Shown piece by piece: positions 1 to 9,551 of a stretch of 45,639 nt of DNA. The DNA lies in assembly GCA_947442095.1 (NCBI GenBank), contig CANEVG010000002.1:1-45639 (forward strand). The letters run 5' to 3'. The stretch is from Sphingomonadaceae bacterium. Its GTDB lineage: Bacteria; Pseudomonadota; Alphaproteobacteria; Sphingomonadales; Sphingomonadaceae. The notes below the pieces were generated by a model. That model worked only from the letters and a program-made list of their open reading frames with translations. It was not told the origin of the DNA and ran no database searches. Each line of letters begins with the position of its first letter. The first letter of the stretch is position 1. Position numbers and translations under genes: made by a program.

Positions 1-15
1 ATGGAGGGGAACAGA

Positions 16-1203
16 ATGCGCAAGCGGACCTTGGCGGTGTTGGCTGTGGGGGCATTGGGGCTTGGCGGACTGGGGTGGTTTGCCAGTCTGGACGCGGAGA
101 CACAGGGTCTGCTGGCCGCTTTGCCGACAGACCGTGATGTTCTGATGTGGAGCGTGCCGCAGCGCGATGCGGCGTTCCGAGCGATGGACCGGCTTCCGGT
201 TCTGGCCGAGGCGCGGGAAATCATGCCTTCGGGCCAGCCGCTGCCGCTACCTGCGGGGAGGCCGCTCACCATTCCGGGGGTGGACGAATACATGGCCAGC
301 CAGCGTGCGGCGGGGCTAGTGATCGTGCAGGAGGGGAAAGTGCGGTTCGAGCGCTATGGGCTGGGCTTTGGTGCAGGCGGGCGCTGGACCAGTTTCTCGG
401 TCGCCAAGTCGTTCACCTCCACGCTGGTAGGCGCAGCGATCAAGGACGGCGCGATCCGCAGTCTCGACGACAAGGTGAGCCAGTATATCCCGGATCTCAA
501 GGGATCGGCCTATGACGACGTCACCGTGGCGCAGCTCCTGACCATGAGTTCGGGCGTGCGCTGGAACGAGGACTACGAGGACCCCAAGGCCGACGTGGCG
601 ATGTTCAACAACGCCGAGCCCGAGACGGGCATGGACGCGACAGTGAGCTATATGAGGAAGCTCCCCCGCGCGCATCCGCCAGGCACGGTCTGGCATTACA
701 ACACCGGCGAGACCAATCTGATCGGCGTGCTCGTCTCCTCGGCGGTGAAAAAGCCGCTGGCGCAGTATCTGGAGGAGAAGATCTGGAAGCCCGCAGGCAT
801 GGAGGCCAAGGCGACATGGCTGCTGGGCAAGACGGGGCACGAGATCGCGGGCTGCTGCCTCCAGGCCGCGACGCGCGATTTTGCCCGGATGGGCCTGCTG
901 GTGCTGGCGAACGGGGCTGCGGGCGGCCAACAAATCGTGCCGCCAGACTGGTTTGCGGCCGCCACGCACAAACAGAAAGACATCGGCGAGCCAGGCAAGG
1001 GCTATGGCTATCAGTGGTGGACCTATGACGACGGCACGGTCGCGGCGCAGGGCATCTTCGGGCAGGGCATCTTCATCGATCCAGGGCGCCGGCTGGTGAT
1101 CGCCAGCAACGCCAACTGGACCCGTGCCACCGAAGGTCCGGAAGGCGATGCGCGCGAGGCGTTCTACCGCAAGGTGCAGGCGCTGATCGATGCGGGCGGG
1201 TGA
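16..1203 (+). CDS. Serine hydrolase, class C beta-lactamase-like family
   Basis: ORF 1..1203; SxxK motif in 'SFSVAKSFTSTLVG', 'WHYNTGETNLIG'; N-terminal hydrophobic signal/anchor. ATG at 16 preceded by GGAGGGGA suggests this start rather than base 1. Confidence 0.85.
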   Translation: MRKRTLAVLAVGALGLGGLGWFASLDAETQGLLAALPTDRDVLMWSVPQRDAAFRAMDRLPVLAEAREIMPSGQPLPLPAGRPLTIPGVDEYMASQRAAGLVIVQEGKVRFERYGLGFGAGGRWTSFSVAKSFTSTLVGAAIKDGAIRSLDDKVSQYIPDLKGSAYDDVTVAQLLTMSSGVRWNEDYEDPKADVAMFNNAEPETGMDATVSYMRKLPRAHPPGTVWHYNTGETNLIGVLVSSAVKKPLAQYLEEKIWKPAGMEAKATWLLGKTGHEIAGCCLQAATRDFARMGLLVLANGAAGGQQIVPPDWFAAATHKQKDIGEPGKGYGYQWWTYDDGTVAAQGIFGQGIFIDPGRRLVIASNANWTRATEGPEGDAREAFYRKVQALIDAGG

Positions 1204-1261
1204 TGGACAAGCCCTCGTGGTTGGCCCACCATGCTGCCGTATCATGGGGGGGAGTGGCACA

Positions 1262-2917
1262 ATGCGCAGGCTTGGAATCGGCTCGGCTCTTGGGCTTTTG
1301 GCAACGGGCACAGCGCAGGCGGAAGCACCGAAGCTGGCCCCCATTCCTGCCGCACAGGCTCCCGGCTACGAGCGCATCCGCGAGGTGGACCTGCGGGCTG
1401 ACCTTACCTTCATCGCCTCGGACGCTCTGCTTGGCCGCATGTCGCTGCAGCCAGGCGATGATGCCTCGGTGGAGTGGATCGCAGCCGAATTTGCCAAGGC
1501 CGGGCTGAAGCCCGCCGCCACGGACGCCAGGGGCCAGCCGAGCTTCTTGCAGCGCGTGCCGCTGATCGAATACCGCGCCAATTCCGCCGCCAACGCGCTC
1601 ACCTTGCGGCTCGGCACCACGGAGCAAAGCTGGAAGGCGCCCGAAATCATCGGCGGTTTTCGCGACGATGCGGACATCACGGCACCGCTCGCCTTCGCGG
1701 GCTTCGGCATCACCGCCCCAGGCGTGGGCTACGATGACTACAAGGGCCTCGATGCGGCAGGCAAAGTGGTCGTGGTGTTCGAACACGAGCCGCAGGAGAA
1801 CGACCCCCGCGCCCGCTTCGGCGGCACGGGCAACACGCGCTATGCCACAAACCGGGTCAAGGCGCTCAACGCGCAGGCGCACGGCGCGCTTGCGATGATC
1901 GTGATGGCGGAGCCGGGCCGCAAGCACCCCTCGAACCTTGAACGCGTCAATCGCATCGGCGGCAGTGCCAAGCGCGTGCCGCCCTTGCCCGGGCAGGCCC
2001 TGACAGGCGACGAATTGCACATCCCGGTGCTAACGGTTTCCGACGCCGTGGCCGGGCAGCTGCTGGCGAAGGCGGGGATGACGCCCCAGGCGCTGCAGAC
2101 CGCGATCGACAAGGACTTTGCGCCGCAGTCCCGCGCGCTTCCCGATACGACGGTTTCGATCCATCTGGAGAATACCGCCCGCACGCGCGGCACATCGGCC
2201 AATGTCGTCGGCCTGTTGCCGGGTTCGGACCCCACCCTAGCCGCCGAAACCGTGATCATCAGCGCGCACCACGATCATGATGGCAGCGCGGGCCCCGAAA
2301 TCTGGCACGGCGCAGACGACAACGGCTCGGGCACGGTCGGCGTGGTTGCGCTGGCCCGCGCGTTCATGGCGAACCCGGCGCGGCCCAAGCGCTCGATCCT
2401 GTTTGCCGTGTTTGCAGCGGAGGAGCGCGGGCTGCTCGGTGCCTACCACATGGCGATGCACCCGCTGCGCCCGCTCGCCACCACGCGCGCGATGATCAAT
2501 TTCGACATGATCGGCCGCAATGAAACACCCAGCGACCAGACCACCGGGCTGATCGAGATCCCGGCGGATACGACCAACCGTCTCAACCTGATCGGTGCGA
2601 GCTATAGCCCGGACTTTGACCGCACCGTGCGCGCCGCCAATCGCAGCGTGGGGCTCGATCTCGATGACCGGTTCGACCGCGACAACGCGCTCAACGTGTT
2701 CTTCCGCAGCGACCAGTTTCCGTTCGTGCTGAAGGACATTCCGGCGATGTGGTTCTTCACCGGGTTTCATCCAGACTATCACCATACGACCGATACGGCA
2801 GACCGCATCAACTATACCAAAATGACGAAGATCGTGAAGCTAAGCTATCTCTCAGCATGGCGCTTCGCCAACAATGCGGCGGGGCCAGCCTTTGTGCGCG
2901 ATCCGGCGGGACAATAG
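1262..2917 (+). CDS. M28 family metallopeptidase with PA-like insert, secreted
   Basis: ORF 1190..2917; internal ATG at 1262 begins a signal peptide (MRRLGIGSALGLLATGTAQA); 'ISAHHDHDG', 'GADDNGSG', 'FAAEERGLLGA', 'HHTTDTADRIN' metal-ligand motifs of M28. Confidence 0.88.
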   Translation: MRRLGIGSALGLLATGTAQAEAPKLAPIPAAQAPGYERIREVDLRADLTFIASDALLGRMSLQPGDDASVEWIAAEFAKAGLKPAATDARGQPSFLQRVPLIEYRANSAANALTLRLGTTEQSWKAPEIIGGFRDDADITAPLAFAGFGITAPGVGYDDYKGLDAAGKVVVVFEHEPQENDPRARFGGTGNTRYATNRVKALNAQAHGALAMIVMAEPGRKHPSNLERVNRIGGSAKRVPPLPGQALTGDELHIPVLTVSDAVAGQLLAKAGMTPQALQTAIDKDFAPQSRALPDTTVSIHLENTARTRGTSANVVGLLPGSDPTLAAETVIISAHHDHDGSAGPEIWHGADDNGSGTVGVVALARAFMANPARPKRSILFAVFAAEERGLLGAYHMAMHPLRPLATTRAMINFDMIGRNETPSDQTTGLIEIPADTTNRLNLIGASYSPDFDRTVRAANRSVGLDLDDRFDRDNALNVFFRSDQFPFVLKDIPAMWFFTGFHPDYHHTTDTADRINYTKMTKIVKLSYLSAWRFANNAAGPAFVRDPAGQ

Positions 2918-2969
2918 AGCACTGGCACAAGCCAACCTATCCGGTCGGCATCTGAAATTTCATTGACAC

Positions 2970-2988
2970 TTTGGACGGGCCGTCCAAA
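2970..2988. promoter_or_regulatory. Perfect 9-bp inverted repeat, candidate operator upstream of fpr
   Basis: TTTGGACGG-G-CCGTCCAAA, directly after TTGACA (2963-2968); 30 bp before the fpr ATG. Confidence 0.5.
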
Positions 2989-3018
2989 TGACCGCCATCC
3001 TCTATATCATAACACGCA

Positions 3019-3840
3019 ATGAAGGGCGGACTTGTGGCCGACCAGATATCCCTTGAACCTACCTCCAGCCTTTCAGTCGAGACGGTCGTGTCCGTCCAGC
3101 ACTGGAACGATCACCTGTTTTCCTTCACGCTCACGCGCCCGCCAAGCTTTCGCTTCCGCTCGGGCGAGTTTGTGATGATCGGGCTGATGGGGGACAACGG
3201 CAAGCCGCTGCTGCGCGCCTATTCCGTGGCATCCCCAGCTTATGACGAGGTGTTGGAGTTCCTCTCGATCAAGGTGGAGGATGGTCCGCTCACCTCGCGC
3301 CTCCAGAAGATCCAGCCGGGTGATGAGATGTTCCTTGGCCGCAAACCGACCGGCACGCTGGTGGCCGATGCGCTGCTGCCAGGTCGCCGCCTGTTTCTGC
3401 TCGGCACAGGCACCGGCCTTGCGCCATGGATGTCGTTGATCCGCGATCCCGATATCTACGACCGGTTCGAACAGATCGCCGTGGTCCATTCGGTGCGCCG
3501 CGTTTCCGATCTCGCCTACCGCGAGATGCTCGAAGGCGGGCTGGCGGACGATCCGCTCGTCGACGAAATGGCGTCTGGGCGCTTCACTTATATCCCCACC
3601 GTGACACGCGAACCCTTCCACACCAGCAAGCGCATCGAGGGCCTGATGCTCGATGGCACGCTGTTCAAGGGCACGCTGGGCGACCCCAAGAGCTTTGACC
3701 ACACGCAGGACCGCGTGATGCTGTGCGGCTCGATGGCCATGATCAAGGAAGTGGCGGCGATGCTCGACGGGATGGGCTTCACCGAAGGCTCCAACTCGCA
3801 GCCGGGCGAATATGTTATCGAACGCGCCTTCGTTGGATAA
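3019..3840 (+). CDS. fpr: Ferredoxin--NADP+ reductase
   Basis: 'RAYSVASPAYDEVLEFLSIKV', 'LLGTGTGLAPWMSLIRDP', C-terminal 'YVIERAFVG'; FAD/NADP-binding signatures of the bacterial Fpr class. Confidence 0.88.
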   Translation: MKGGLVADQISLEPTSSLSVETVVSVQHWNDHLFSFTLTRPPSFRFRSGEFVMIGLMGDNGKPLLRAYSVASPAYDEVLEFLSIKVEDGPLTSRLQKIQPGDEMFLGRKPTGTLVADALLPGRRLFLLGTGTGLAPWMSLIRDPDIYDRFEQIAVVHSVRRVSDLAYREMLEGGLADDPLVDEMASGRFTYIPTVTREPFHTSKRIEGLMLDGTLFKGTLGDPKSFDHTQDRVMLCGSMAMIKEVAAMLDGMGFTEGSNSQPGEYVIERAFVG

Positions 3841-3873
3841 GGGGTTCGGGAACCTCGGCGGCTGAACCGCGTT

Positions 3874-4527
3874 GTGGGAGAGTTGACGGAGACACAGCTG
3901 TGCTGCGCCTGCTTATTCTATCGCTCTGTGCTGCTGTTGGGCCTCACCCTTGCTGGATACCCCGCTATGGCCACGCCGGAACCGCCTTTCACCGTCAAGA
4001 TGATGGAAGGCGATTTTTCCGTGCGCGATTATCCTGCGCTGATCGTCGCGGAAGTTTCTGTGGAGGGGGACCGCTCCAGCGCGGCGAGCAAGGGGTTTCG
4101 CCTGCTTGCAGGCTATATCTTCGGCGGGAACACCCGCAAGGCCAGCATTGCCATGACCACACCGGTGCTACAGGAGCCAGCGGGGGGCGCGAAAATCGTC
4201 ATGACAGCCCCGGTTCTGCAAAGCGGCGGCGGCAAGACTTGGAAGGTGCGGTTCGTGATGCCCGAGGGCTCCACGCTGGAGAACTTGCCGAGGCCAATCA
4301 GTTCGAAAGTGCGCCTCCTTGCTCAGCCCCGCACGCAGATGGCTGTCGTGCGGTTCAGCGGGCTCATCTGGCCCAGCACGATAGCCGCCAAGACTGCAGC
4401 GCTGGAGGACTTCGTCCGGTCCCATCATCTAAAAAGTATCGGCCCGGCATCGCTGGCACAGTACAATCCGCCATGGACACTGTGGTTCCTGCGCCGGAAT
4501 GAGGTGATGATCCCGGTTGCGCCGTGA
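3874..4527 (+). CDS. SOUL family haem-binding protein
   Basis: 'FSVRDYPALIVAEV', 'GFRLLAGYIFGGN', 'IAMTTPVLQ', 'IVMTAPVLQ' typical of SOUL/HBP; GTG start; N-terminal hydrophobic segment. Confidence 0.85.
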   Translation: MGELTETQLCCACLFYRSVLLLGLTLAGYPAMATPEPPFTVKMMEGDFSVRDYPALIVAEVSVEGDRSSAASKGFRLLAGYIFGGNTRKASIAMTTPVLQEPAGGAKIVMTAPVLQSGGGKTWKVRFVMPEGSTLENLPRPISSKVRLLAQPRTQMAVVRFSGLIWPSTIAAKTAALEDFVRSHHLKSIGPASLAQYNPPWTLWFLRRNEVMIPVAP

Positions 4528-5058
4528 TCAGCCTGACGTGCCCGGACGCTCGAGCAGAATGAGGGTGACATCGTCCTCGGGGTGCTCTGCGTAGCGCTTG
4601 AAGCCGAGTTTTGCTGCTATCGCCAGCGAAGCGAGATTGGTCTCGTTGATCATGCAGGACACGCGCCGCCCGGGATATGCGGCATCGAACCAGGCCAGCG
4701 CGGCGTGTGCGGCCTCGCTCGCGATCCCCTGCCTCCAGATGTGGCGCGCAAAGATCCAGCCGATCTCGGGGGTATCATCGAGCCCGTTGGCAAAGCCCCG
4801 CCACGAGTGAAACACGCCGCAAATACCAAGCACCGTGTCAGTCCCCCGCGAACGGCAGACAAATGTGCCATAGCCAAAGAGCGCCCAAGAGCCCGCATTG
4901 CGGCACAGGCGGTTGAACTCTGCGGTAGGATCGGTGGGCTGGACAGCGAGATGGCGGCGCACCTCCTCGTCGCCCAGCAGCTCGATCAGCGCCGCATGAT
5001 CGCGGGCCGCCGGCTGCCAGAGGTCAAGGCGTTCGGTGGAAAGGACAAGCGGGTTCAC
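4528..5058 (-). CDS. GNAT family N-acetyltransferase (RimJ/RimL-like)
   Basis: 'LSTERLDLWQPAARDHAAL', 'EIGWIFARHIWRQGIASEAAHAALAW', 'NLASLAIAAKLGFKRYAE'. Confidence 0.82.
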   Translation of the reverse strand: MNPLVLSTERLDLWQPAARDHAALIELLGDEEVRRHLAVQPTDPTAEFNRLCRNAGSWALFGYGTFVCRSRGTDTVLGICGVFHSWRGFANGLDDTPEIGWIFARHIWRQGIASEAAHAALAWFDAAYPGRRVSCMINETNLASLAIAAKLGFKRYAEHPEDDVTLILLERPGTSG

Positions 5059-6365
5059 AAGGTACGGTCTATCGCGTGGATTGCCACGCCGACAAGCCCG
5101 CCAACGAGCGTGCCATTAATGCGGATGAACTGCAGATCGCGCCCGACAGCGCCTTCAATCCGATCGGTGACGGTCTGCGCATCCCAGCGGCGCACGGTTT
5201 CGGACACCAATCGCACGATGTTCTCGCCATAGCGCGTGGCAACACCCACCAGAGTCCGCCGGGAGAATCGGTTGACCAGCACCTGCAGCCGCCCATCCTG
5301 CTGCAGGGCGCGACCCAGCTCGGCAAGCGATTCGCCGATCTGGCCATTAGGATCGCCACTGCCGGATTGATCTCTGCCGGATTGATCTCTGCCGGATTCA
5401 CCATGGCCACGAACGGTGCGCAGCAACTGCGCGCGGCCCCGCTCCCACAGGCCATCGAGCCACGCCGCAAAAGCCGGGTTGGCAAGGACTTCACGTTTCA
5501 TGGCCTCGACCCGCGCGTGCATGTCCGCATCGTGCACCAGCGCGTGGGCAAGCGCTTCGATGCCCTCCTCGATCTTGCGGCGCAGCGGATGGTCCTCGAT
5601 GACCACGGTTTCGGCGAGCAGCTTGTACAGTCCTTCGAGGATACCGGTCGCGAGCCGTTCATCGAGCCCGGTCCAGCGCATCAGCGTGTTCGCCTTGTCG
5701 TGGATCATCGTCCGGAGGAGATCCTCGTTGGCCTCGATCGCTTCAGCGGCTCGGCGGATCAGGCTTTCGATCAGCGGCATGTGCCGCCCTTCGGCAATCA
5801 TCGCCGTCAGCAGATTGCCCAGCAGCGGCGCGAGCGCCAGCCGCTCGATCCTGGTGCGAAGTGCGGACTTGACCAGCCCGCCGAGCTTCTCCTGATCGAG
5901 CGATTCCAGCACATCGGCGAGCAGGCTTGCAGCCCCGCCGCTGAGGCGGTTTGCACCGCCGCGGGGATTGGCGAGATACTGCCCCGCAGCTTGGGCCACG
6001 TTGAGCCCCTTGAGCCGCCGCGCGACGACCTGCGGCGTGAGAAAATTGCTTTTGAGGAAAGCCGCCATCGTATCGGCGATACGGTCCTTGTTTTCTGGAA
6101 TGATGGCGGTGTGAGGGATCGGCAAACCCAACGGGCGGCGAAACAGCGCCGTGACCGCAAACCAGTCCGCCAGCCCGCCGACCATGGCCGCCTCGGCAAA
6201 CGCCCGCAGAAAACCCCAGGCGGTATCGATGGACTCCAGGTGCCGAGCTGCAAGGAACAGCGCTGCCATAAGCAGCAGCAGGACTGTGGCAAACAGCCGC
6301 ATCCGAAAAGCCGGATCGACCAGGCCTCCGGGCGGCGGAGTAAATGCAGCCCTAGGTGCGCTCAC
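5055..6365 (-). CDS. DUF445 domain membrane protein
   Basis: 'EAAMVGGLADWFAVTALFRRPLGLPIPHTAIIPENKDRIADTMAAFLKSNFLTPQVV' and C-terminal 'IRINGTLVGGLVGVAIHAI' characteristic of DUF445; GTG start. Confidence 0.87.
   Translation of the reverse strand: MSAPRAAFTPPPGGLVDPAFRMRLFATVLLLLMAALFLAARHLESIDTAWGFLRAFAEAAMVGGLADWFAVTALFRRPLGLPIPHTAIIPENKDRIADTMAAFLKSNFLTPQVVARRLKGLNVAQAAGQYLANPRGGANRLSGGAASLLADVLESLDQEKLGGLVKSALRTRIERLALAPLLGNLLTAMIAEGRHMPLIESLIRRAAEAIEANEDLLRTMIHDKANTLMRWTGLDERLATGILEGLYKLLAETVVIEDHPLRRKIEEGIEALAHALVHDADMHARVEAMKREVLANPAFAAWLDGLWERGRAQLLRTVRGHGESGRDQSGRDQSGSGDPNGQIGESLAELGRALQQDGRLQVLVNRFSRRTLVGVATRYGENIVRLVSETVRRWDAQTVTDRIEGAVGRDLQFIRINGTLVGGLVGVAIHAIDRTL
5361..5398. 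repeat. 15-bp tandem repeat inside the DUF445 gene
   Basis: GCCGGATTGATCTCT at 5361-5375 and 5376-5390 then GCCGGATT; encodes SGRDQ SGRDQ SG on the minus strand. Confidence 0.9.
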
Positions 6366-9300
6366 TCTGCCGGATAAGCCTCGTCTGCTGCGCGCCTGTC
6401 ACGGGCGGCTTCACGCGGATCGTAAGACAGGAGTCGGCGCCCGATCCACGGACCGACCCGTTTTTCGAGCCCGTCCGCCAAGCTGAATCCTGCAGGCACG
6501 AGCAGCAGCGTCAGCAAGGTGGAAAGCGCCAGTCCGCCGATCACGACAATGCCCATCGGGGCACGCCAGCCACCATCGCCACCAATCGACACGGAGGTCG
6601 GCACCATGCCGGCGATCATCGCCACCGTAGTCATGACAATAGGCTGCGCACGCTTGTGCCCGGCTTCGGTGATGGCTGTCAGCTTATCCACGCCGCGCGC
6701 CATTTCCTCGATTGCGAAATCGATCAGCAGAATGGAATTCTTGGCAACGATCCCGAACAGCATCAGCACGCCGATGAACACTGGCAGCGAAAGGGGCTGT
6801 CCGGCCACCACCAGCAGGAGCAGCCCGCCCAACGGGGCGAGGAACAGCGAACCCATGTTGACCAGCGGCGAGATAAAGCGCCGATAGAGCAGCACAAGTA
6901 CCGAGAACACCAGCAACACGCCGGCGGCAAGCGCGACCATGAAGTTGAACAGCATTTCCGCCTGCCAGCGATCCTCGCCAGCGGCGGCGTTGGAAACCCC
7001 CCGAGGCAGGTTTTTCATGATTGGCAGGTTCTTGATTGCATTGTCGGCCGTGCCTTTGACCACACCTTCCGGCAGATCAGCACCCACGAACACCCGGCGG
7101 TTCTGGTTGTAGCGCTGAATGCTGGTCGGTCCTGAACCAAAGCTGATCGTGGCCACACGCGAAAGCGGAACCGAGCCGCCGGTAATCGTGGGTACTGGCA
7201 GGTTCTCAAGCGTGGAGAGATCACGACGCGAGGCCACCGGCAGCTTTACCCGGATCGGGATCTGACGATCAGACAGCGAAAACTTGGCGCTATTCTGGTC
7301 GATCTCGCCTTGTGTGGCAATGCGGATCACCTGGCTGAGTTCCTGCGTTGTTACACCCAGCGAAGCGGCGAGATCGAGATGCGGCGTGATGATGATCTCC
7401 GGACGGCGCAAATCTGCACTGATCCGCGGGGCCGAGACTTCCTTGAGTTGGCTCATCTGCTCGACCAGCGTCTGCGCCGTCTTCTGCAGCAGTTCAGGAT
7501 CGGAGCCGGAAAGCATCACGCTGATGGGCCGCCCCGATCCGCCGCCGGGCCCTCCGCCATTCATCTGCATAAAGCTGACACGTGCATCGGCGACCTTCTG
7601 CAACCGCGGTGCCAGTGCACGCTCAAACTCGAGACTCGTGCGTTCACGGTTCTTCTTGAGTTCCAGGAAGACCCGGCCACTACCCTCGTTGATCCGTTCA
7701 AGCGCAACGTCGATCTCGGGCTCATCCTTCACGAGCGCGAGCACTTCATCGACTTTGCGCTCGGTCTGTTCGATGGTCGTACCGGGCACCATTTCAATTG
7801 TGATGCGGCTGAAATCGCCATCGGTATCGGGAAAGAACTGCGTGGGGATCATAACGAAGAGCACGGCTGTCAGCCCGAGAGCTCCCAGACCGACGCCCAT
7901 CATCCATAAGCGGTGATCGCGCAGCCGTGCGCGGAGCCAGCGGCGGGGATACTGGGCACGATAGCCGGTCACTCCGGCGGTATCGAGTGACCATGTCAGC
8001 ACTTTCATATAGCGCTGTATCCATGGCCCGTTGCCGTGCTCTTCCTCGCCATGCGCGCGCAGAAAATAGGCCGCGATCATCGGGGTGATCATGCGCGCCA
8101 CCAGCAGGGAGAACAACACCGCGATCACCACCGTGAGGCCGAAGTTCTTGAAGAACTGGCCCGAGACCCCTGGCATGAGCGCGACGGGCAGAAACACCGC
8201 CACGATCGAGAATGTGGTTGCCACGACTGCAAGGCCAATCTCGTCCGCTGCATCGATTGCCGCCTGATAGGCCGATTTGCCCATACGCATGTGGCGTACG
8301 ATGTTCTCGATCTCCACGATCGCATCGTCGACAAGCACGCCCGCCACCAACCCCAGCGCCAGCAGCGACAGGGTGTTGAGCGTGAAACCGATCAGGCTCA
8401 TCAGCCAGAACGTGGGAATTGAAGAGAGCGGGATCGCAATGGCCGAAACGATCGTCGCGCGCCAATCGCGCAAGAAGAAGAACACCACGATCACGGCCAA
8501 TACAGCGCCTTCGACCATCGCCGACATCGAGGATTTGTACTGATCCTTGGTGTAGCCGACGCTGGAGAACAGCTGGGTGAAGTGCACCTTGCCGCCTTGC
8601 TCCTGCTCAATCTTGGCCAATTCCTTGACGGTATCGTCGAACACGCTGACGTCGGATTCGCCTCGGGCGCGGGCAATGCTGAACGTGACCACCGGCTTGC
8701 CGTTGTTCTTGGCGATCGAGGTGATCTCGCTGAAGCCGTCCCGCACATCCGCCACATCGGAGAGGCGGATGGTGCGCCCGCCCGCGATACCGATTTCGGT
8801 GCGCGACAGATCATAGGCGCTGGCCGCATTGCCCAACACGCGAACCGCCTGGCGTGATCCGGCCACTTCAGCGCGGCCGCCTGCGGCATTGAGATTGACC
8901 TGACGCAGCGCAGCATTGATCTGCGTGGCTGTGACACCTTGCGCTTTCATCCGCATCGGATCGAGCGTGACCGCGATCTCACGGTTCACGCCGCCATTGC
9001 GCTCCACTTCAGCCATGCCCGGAACCGACAGCAGCCGCTTGCGCACCAGATCGTCGATGAACCACGAGAGTTGCTCGATCGTCATGTCATCGGCCGACAC
9101 CGCAAAATAAGCGATGGCGTCAGACGATGTCTGCGCCTTGATCACCTGCGGCTCGAGAATGCCTTCAGGCAGATCGCCGCGCACCTGATCGACCGCGTTC
9201 TTCACTTCGTTCACAGCGGCGTTGATATCGGTGCCGATGGTGAACTGGACCATCGTCTGGCTGGAGCCTTCGGTGGCCGTCGAACTTAGCGTATCGACGC

Positions 9301-9535
9301 CGGCAATCGTGCGCACGGCGGATTCGATGCGCTGGGTGATCTGGTTTTCGATCTCAGTCGGCGCCGCACCCGGCTGGGCGATCGTGACGATCACCATCGG
9401 GAATTCGATATCGGGCTGATCCTGCACCTTCATGCCGAGGAAGGCGACGATCCCGGCCAGCGTCAGGCCAAGGAACATGACGATCGGCACGACCGGGTTG
9501 CGGATCGACCAGGCCGAAATGTTGCGGAAGTTCAT
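6362..9535 (-). CDS. Efflux RND transporter permease (HAE-1/AcrB-like)
   Basis: ORF 6362..9649; natural start ATG at 9535 ([19 protein letters not shown]). RND motifs '[18 protein letters not shown]'-type region, '[14 protein letters not shown]', long permease of about 1057 aa. Confidence 0.92.
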   Translation of the reverse strand: MNFRNISAWSIRNPVVPIVMFLGLTLAGIVAFLGMKVQDQPDIEFPMVIVTIAQPGAAPTEIENQITQRIESAVRTIAGVDTLSSTATEGSSQTMVQFTIGTDINAAVNEVKNAVDQVRGDLPEGILEPQVIKAQTSSDAIAYFAVSADDMTIEQLSWFIDDLVRKRLLSVPGMAEVERNGGVNREIAVTLDPMRMKAQGVTATQINAALRQVNLNAAGGRAEVAGSRQAVRVLGNAASAYDLSRTEIGIAGGRTIRLSDVADVRDGFSEITSIAKNNGKPVVTFSIARARGESDVSVFDDTVKELAKIEQEQGGKVHFTQLFSSVGYTKDQYKSSMSAMVEGAVLAVIVVFFFLRDWRATIVSAIAIPLSSIPTFWLMSLIGFTLNTLSLLALGLVAGVLVDDAIVEIENIVRHMRMGKSAYQAAIDAADEIGLAVVATTFSIVAVFLPVALMPGVSGQFFKNFGLTVVIAVLFSLLVARMITPMIAAYFLRAHGEEEHGNGPWIQRYMKVLTWSLDTAGVTGYRAQYPRRWLRARLRDHRLWMMGVGLGALGLTAVLFVMIPTQFFPDTDGDFSRITIEMVPGTTIEQTERKVDEVLALVKDEPEIDVALERINEGSGRVFLELKKNRERTSLEFERALAPRLQKVADARVSFMQMNGGGPGGGSGRPISVMLSGSDPELLQKTAQTLVEQMSQLKEVSAPRISADLRRPEIIITPHLDLAASLGVTTQELSQVIRIATQGEIDQNSAKFSLSDRQIPIRVKLPVASRRDLSTLENLPVPTITGGSVPLSRVATISFGSGPTSIQRYNQNRRVFVGADLPEGVVKGTADNAIKNLPIMKNLPRGVSNAAAGEDRWQAEMLFNFMVALAAGVLLVFSVLVLLYRRFISPLVNMGSLFLAPLGGLLLLVVAGQPLSLPVFIGVLMLFGIVAKNSILLIDFAIEEMARGVDKLTAITEAGHKRAQPIVMTTVAMIAGMVPTSVSIGGDGGWRAPMGIVVIGGLALSTLLTLLLVPAGFSLADGLEKRVGPWIGRRLLSYDPREAARDRRAADEAYPAE

Positions 9536-9551
9536 ATGCGGCCTTTCCGGC

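Noticed and set aside
1073-2020. 315-aa minus ORF antisense to the M28 peptidase
   Set aside because: Shadow ORF; the plus strand carries a complete peptidase with signal peptide.
5076-6377. 433-aa plus-strand ORF
   Set aside because: Antisense to the DUF445 gene, which has clear conserved motifs; low-complexity His/Gln/Arg-rich translation.
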